Source: QHBQ01 sp038230695
Lineage (GTDB): Bacteria; Chloroflexota; Chloroflexia; QHBQ01
Assembly: GCA_038230695.1 (NCBI GenBank)
Contig: JBBRMT010000203.1
Span: 1-8,865 of the forward strand
Direction: 5' to 3'
Length of the DNA stretch: 8,865 nucleotides
Shown here piece by piece: positions 5,986 to 8,865 of this stretch. The notes beneath the pieces were generated by a model. That model did no database searches. It saw nothing but the letters and a program-made list of their open reading frames with translations, and was not told the origin of the DNA. The position numbers and the translations under genes were made by a program. How positions within the stretch are numbered: the first letter of the stretch is position 1; each line of letters begins with the position of its first letter.

Positions 5986-6073
5986 GTAGTTGCGCTAGGC
6001 GGTAAGCCCAGCGCCCAAAACCGCTAATCCCTGGGTGGCTTCGCTGCCCAATTTCACCCCAAACTACAGGAGG
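5986..6073 (+). promoter_or_regulatory. Structured 5' leader ending in the ribosome site of the DUF5666-like gene
   Basis: A closing helix pairs GTAGTT (5986-5991) with AACTAC (6062-6067), whose last base touches the ribosome site AGGAGG (6068-6073). Inside it are two hairpins. At 5992-6014, GCGCT and AGCGC plus GGC and GCC pair around a GGTAA loop with one A/C mismatch. At 6032-6050, TGGG and CCCA plus an inner GC stem with two G-U pairs close on TTC. Loop bases GGT (6001-6003) could also pair with ACC (6020-6022). I cannot match it to a known riboswitch class. A weak -10 (TAGAAT, 5976-5981) lies just upstream. Confidence 0.35.
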
Positions 6074-6079
6074 CTCAAC

Positions 6080-7708
6080 GTGAACACCAATCTCTCACAG
6101 AACCGCGCCCTCGCCATTCTCGGCATCGTTGCCATAATCCTCGGCCTCGGTGTCGGCCTGCTCTGGGCAGGCGTAGGTAGTAGCGCATCAGACAATCCCA
6201 GCGCACCCATCGCCAGCAACCAGAGTACCGCGCAAAACCCCTCGACCACTGCAACACCTGCCAGCAGTAACGCCACACCCGCCGATAATAGCGCCATCCC
6301 CACTGTAATTACCAGCAACACTGGCGAAGCGGCTCCCAGTGGCAACAACGGCAACAACGCCATGCAACCCACCCCCACTGATAATAGCGCCACCAGCAAC
6401 AGCGCCAACGGAAACACAAACCCAGCCACCAGTTCAGGCAGCACATCTGGTGCAGCAACCAATGGCACACCCAGCAGCGTCAACACTAGCAGCAGCACAC
6501 CAACCAGCGTCAGCGTCACCCCCAAGCATAAGAAGACCACCGCCAAAGCTAGCGGCACACCCACCGCAGGCAAGGGTAACGCAAAGGGCAAGGCTAGCGG
6601 TAACACCACCGCAGGCAAAAACCTGGGCAATCAAGTTGCCGTTGCGGGCGTTGTAGAAAGTGTGGATGCGGCCAACAAGCTCGTGGTGTTGGATACCAAC
6701 TTTGGCCCGCTTTCCGCCACCCTGGCCACCACCGCTACCATCCTACGTCAGCCGCTCCCTGGCGACACTGCTGCTACTACTGGCCCGATTGACCTCAGCA
6801 GCGTGCAGGTAGGCAACTACGCCATCGTGCTAGTCAACCGCAGCCAGTTGCCCCAGCCCGCCAACAATCTGCCCGCCAACAAGCAAGCCACCACTCCCAC
6901 CCCCGGCGCGAGTGGCACCCCTGGCGCAAATGACCAGAATAGCGCGACAGCCCAGGCCAAGAACCGTGACACCCTGCTAAAGCGAAAGTTCGGGGTCGGC
7001 GATGGCTTCAGCGCCACGGTTAGCGCGATGCGTATTGGCCCCGCCCCCGCCAGCATCGCGGCCAGTGACAGCAATCGGCTGCTCGGACTACGGGCCATCC
7101 CCGCAGCATTCGTCGCGCTCAATAGTGATGGCAGCTTGCTCGTCACCATCACCAAATATGGCAATCTCACCGTTATCGTTGGCCCCGGCACCCGCTTTGA
7201 TCGCCTGGGTCAACCCATCGCCGCCAGTGACTTGAAGCCTGGCGATAGCCTCATCCTCTACGGCGAAGCGGCCTGGATTGGCACTAATAAGAGCGCCACA
7301 ACGATGAAAAACGCCAACAGTGGAAGCGCAGGCAAGACCACCCCTATCGCGCCTGCGCCCGGTGGCAAAGGTACGGGTAAAGGCCCATATGCCAACGGCC
7401 TGCCAGTTGTCGAACGCATCGCCGAACTACACATCGTTACCACCAACGAACACGTGCTGCAAGGCAAAGTAACCAGCGTGAATAGCAGCGCCAATACCTT
7501 CCTGATTAGCAGCGCCACCAACGAAACCTTCACTGTCACCGTTGCTGCCGACACCATGTACCAATCGCTGGCGCTTGGTCAAAGCATCAGCAGCCTGACC
7601 GACCTGCAACCTGGCAACAGCGTGGTCGTCTACACCATCGGCAACAACGACATTGACCCCACCATCTACAACGCCAGAACAGTTGAACTAATGCCCGCGA
7701 CGAAGTAA
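6080..7708 (+). CDS. Exported protein with Ser/Thr/Asn-rich linker and DUF5666-like beta domains
   Basis: 542 aa from a GTG start, chosen because AGGAGG (6068-6073) lies 6 bases upstream and the protein then begins with an export signal or anchor (hydrophobic 10-31, no clear lipobox Cys). Residues 32-148 are low-complexity Ser/Thr/Asn/Pro/Ala and 149-183 are Lys-rich with a 15-residue repeat. Three segments resemble DUF5666 (small beta barrels of secreted proteins): about 186-255 (AGVVESVD, LVVLDT, VGNYAIVLV), 308-396 (a longer variant, LLVTITKYGNLTVIVGPGT, LKPGDSLILYG) and 458-537 (QGKVTSVNS, FTVTVAADT, LQPGNSVVVYT). Each has the 'GxVxSV ... LxxGxxVxVY' pattern. The linkers are again Pro/Ala/Gly/Lys-rich. 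I infer an extracytoplasmic wall-spanning protein; no catalytic residues are visible. A strong terminator follows. Confidence 0.87.
   Translation: MNTNLSQNRALAILGIVAIILGLGVGLLWAGVGSSASDNPSAPIASNQSTAQNPSTTATPASSNATPADNSAIPTVITSNTGEAAPSGNNGNNAMQPTPTDNSATSNSANGNTNPATSSGSTSGAATNGTPSSVNTSSSTPTSVSVTPKHKKTTAKASGTPTAGKGNAKGKASGNTTAGKNLGNQVAVAGVVESVDAANKLVVLDTNFGPLSATLATTATILRQPLPGDTAATTGPIDLSSVQVGNYAIVLVNRSQLPQPANNLPANKQATTPTPGASGTPGANDQNSATAQAKNRDTLLKRKFGVGDGFSATVSAMRIGPAPASIAASDSNRLLGLRAIPAAFVALNSDGSLLVTITKYGNLTVIVGPGTRFDRLGQPIAASDLKPGDSLILYGEAAWIGTNKSATTMKNANSGSAGKTTPIAPAPGGKGTGKGPYANGLPVVERIAELHIVTTNEHVLQGKVTSVNSSANTFLISSATNETFTVTVAADTMYQSLALGQSISSLTDLQPGNSVVVYTIGNNDIDPTIYNARTVELMPATK
6548..6619 (+). 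repeat. Imperfect 45-base tandem repeat inside the exported protein gene
   Basis: GCTAGCGG ... CACCGCAGGCAA occurs at 6548-6574 and again 45 bases later at 6593-6619. It encodes two copies of ASGxxTAGK in the Lys-rich linker. The period is 15 codons, so copy-number change would keep the frame. Confidence 0.6.
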
Positions 7709-7742
7709 ACCTCTCAGCGAAACCCTTCCTCGTATAATGACA

Positions 7743-7783
7743 GCAGCCCTGCTTATCGCTAGATAGCAGGGCTGCCGTTTATT
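7743..7783 (+). terminator. Intrinsic terminator of the DUF5666-like gene
   Basis: GCAGCCCTGCT (7743-7753) pairs perfectly with AGCAGGGCTGC (7765-7775) across an 11-base loop, followed by CGTTTATTT. It lies 34 bases after the stop codon. The hairpin also lies 20 bases beyond the stop of the convergent uppP gene, but on that strand no T-run follows. Confidence 0.88.
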
Positions 7784-7795
7784 TGCCTTACTGCT

Positions 7796-8692
7796 TCAGC
7801 GCAATCCGAGCGCGGCGATCAGGATAATCAGGATGCCGAGGACGAGGCGATAGTAGACGAACACCATAGTGGTATGGCGCTGCAAGTAGCCGAGTAGCAG
7901 GCGAATGACCAGATACCCGCTGATCGCAGCGGTGAGGAAGCCAACGATAATCGGGATGATCGTGAGATGCTGTGGGTTGGCCTGGGTGGGGTCGGTAATC
8001 AGATCGTAGGCCGCCTTCAGCCCTGCTCCGAAGATAATGGGAGCGGAGAGCAAGAAGCTGAAGCGAGCCGCTGCCGGGCGGCTGAGGCCGAGAAACAGGC
8101 CCGCCGTAATCGTTGCGCCGCTGCGCGACACGCCGGGGATCAAGGCCAACGCCTGCGACAGGCCAATCGCCACGCTGTCGGGCAGACGCATATCGCCTAG
8201 TTCACGCCCCCGCCCGCGATGCCAGCGTTCGGCCAGGGCTAGCATCAGGCCCAACCCGATCATCGCCCCCGCAATCGCGTAGATGCTCCAACTGCGTAGG
8301 CTCTGCGGCTGGTGGAAGGCATCGTCAACTTTCGACTCCAGCAACCAGCCGAAAATCGCGCCGGGGATGGTAGCGATAAGGATGAGCCAGGCGATACGCC
8401 GATCCGTGGCGCGGGACTCGTCGGTTTCACCAGCGACAAGATTGACCGGCGCAGCAGGATTGAAGCGGGGCAGGCCGGTGAAGAACGCCCGCACATAACG
8501 AATTATATCACTGCCAAAGTAGAACAGCACCGCCGCCAGCGTCCCCCAGTGCAAGGCTACATCGAAGGCCAGTCCGAAGTCGGGCCAGCGCAAAAGCCAC
8601 GGCACAATGATAAGGTGAGCGGAACTGCTTACCGGCATGAACTCGGTCAATCCCTGCACAATGCCCAGGATGAATGCTTGAAAAATCTCCAA
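7796..8692 (-). CDS. uppP: Undecaprenyl-diphosphatase (UppP/BacA)
   Basis: 298 aa integral membrane enzyme. It removes a phosphate from undecaprenyl diphosphate to regenerate the lipid carrier for peptidoglycan and other wall polymers; extra activity gives bacitracin resistance. Both family signatures are present: QGLTEFMPVSSSAHL (13-27, with Glu17, the Ser cluster and His26) and PGVSRSGATITAGLFLGLSR (186-205, with the essential Arg190). The first acid of the E. coli-type ExxxE pair is Gln13 here, a common variant. About seven to eight hydrophobic segments are visible. It is slightly longer than the E. coli enzyme (273 aa), mainly in the loop at about 73-98. The start is TTG with AAGGAG (8699-8704) 6 bases upstream; no ATG fits. 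It follows the beta-propeller gene after 21 bases on the same strand, so the two are probably co-transcribed. Confidence 0.97.
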   Translation of the reverse strand: MEIFQAFILGIVQGLTEFMPVSSSAHLIIVPWLLRWPDFGLAFDVALHWGTLAAVLFYFGSDIIRYVRAFFTGLPRFNPAAPVNLVAGETDESRATDRRIAWLILIATIPGAIFGWLLESKVDDAFHQPQSLRSWSIYAIAGAMIGLGLMLALAERWHRGRGRELGDMRLPDSVAIGLSQALALIPGVSRSGATITAGLFLGLSRPAAARFSFLLSAPIIFGAGLKAAYDLITDPTQANPQHLTIIPIIVGFLTAAISGYLVIRLLLGYLQRHTTMVFVYYRLVLGILIILIAALGLR

Positions 8693-8713
8693 ATCTCGCT
8701 CCTTGTTGTCGAA

Positions 8714-8865
8714 TTATCGCCAATCAACGTCCCATAGCCCCGCCGTATCGAAGCGGCGAATGTGGCTACCGTCGGCATCGGCGACAATGTACGGGCCGGG
8801 TGCGCCTTGCAAGGCGTAGATATGCTTGCCATCAGCCGACCAGCGTGGCAGCCAGCCACTCAGTG
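8714..8865 (-). CDS. C-terminal end of a TolB/WD40-like beta-propeller protein, 5' part outside window
   Basis: The frame is open from the right edge for 49 codons and ends in TAA. The sequence has the PD40/TolB propeller-blade pattern: LPRWSADGKHIYAL, then YIVADADGSHIRRF and a closing WDVDW strand. In such proteins the 'RWSxDGKxI' and 'DADGSxxRR' motifs repeat once per blade, and only the last blade is visible here. The full protein is probably extracytoplasmic or membrane-attached, but its other domains are unseen. It lies 21 bases upstream of uppP on the same strand, so a shared transcript is likely. Confidence 0.75.
   Translation of the reverse strand, partial: LSGWLPRWSADGKHIYALQGAPGPYIVADADGSHIRRFDTAGLWDVDWR

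Noticed and set aside
5986..6073. Known riboswitch (c-di-GMP, c-di-AMP, TPP, cobalamin, SAM, fluoride, Moco) in the leader
   Set aside because: None of the conserved core sequences of those classes, as I know them, is present. Only a generic foldable leader can be claimed.
6064..6630. Minus-strand frame of 188 codons rich in Leu/Val, resembling a membrane protein
   Set aside because: It is the antisense of the Ser/Thr/Ala-rich linker of the plus-strand gene, which automatically reads as Leu/Val/Gly. No ribosome site is present.
7733..7738. TATAAT on the plus strand after the DUF5666-like gene
   Set aside because: It lies directly before a terminator hairpin and no plus-strand gene follows, so a promoter role is unlikely.

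Overview
The window is an ordinary-looking bacterial chromosomal segment: mostly GC-rich coding DNA with AT-richer gaps, strong AGGAG-type ribosome sites, and frequent TTG or GTG starts. I infer a member of the Chloroflexota. The reasons are the secreted glycine-, serine- and threonine-rich proteins, the zinc-ribbon/TPR protein, the MCP-like membrane protein without a periplasmic sensor, and the scattered GTAGGGGCG hairpin repeats. No marker gene proves this. There is no tRNA, rRNA, CRISPR array, transposase, integrase or recognisable defence operon.

Layout. Positions 1-767 (minus) hold the start of a zinc-ribbon plus TPR protein that begins with TTG and runs off the left edge. Positions 960-2429 (minus) encode a six-helix membrane protein with an MCP-type signalling coiled coil whose kinase-control tip is degenerate. 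After a 395-base gap comes a four-helix membrane protein (2825-3328, minus). Positions 3329-3970 look rearranged. They hold an inverted repeat, a GTAGGGGCG hairpin, the last 61 residues of a luciferase-like flavin monooxygenase (remnant), a 50-codon small ORF whose tail copies the tail of the four-helix protein, and a strong intrinsic terminator.

That terminator closes the gene at 3986-4855 (minus, GTG start), a membrane-anchored or secreted Gly-rich protein with two related helical units. A 507-base divergent region separates it from an XRE-family regulator (5363-5848, plus). Next is a plus-strand leader with a foldable structure next to the ribosome site, then a large secreted protein with DUF5666-like beta domains (6080-7708, GTG start) and its terminator. 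On the right, converging on the minus strand, is a likely two-gene unit: the C-terminal end of a TolB/WD40-like beta-propeller protein, then uppP (undecaprenyl-diphosphatase, TTG start).

Functionally the window leans to the cell envelope: lipid-carrier recycling, two exported low-complexity proteins and two multi-pass membrane proteins. I see no clear multi-gene novel system. The items most worth a second look are the structured leader before the DUF5666-like gene, the duplicated tail with its in-frame junction to a luciferase-like remnant, and the altered tip of the MCP-like protein.
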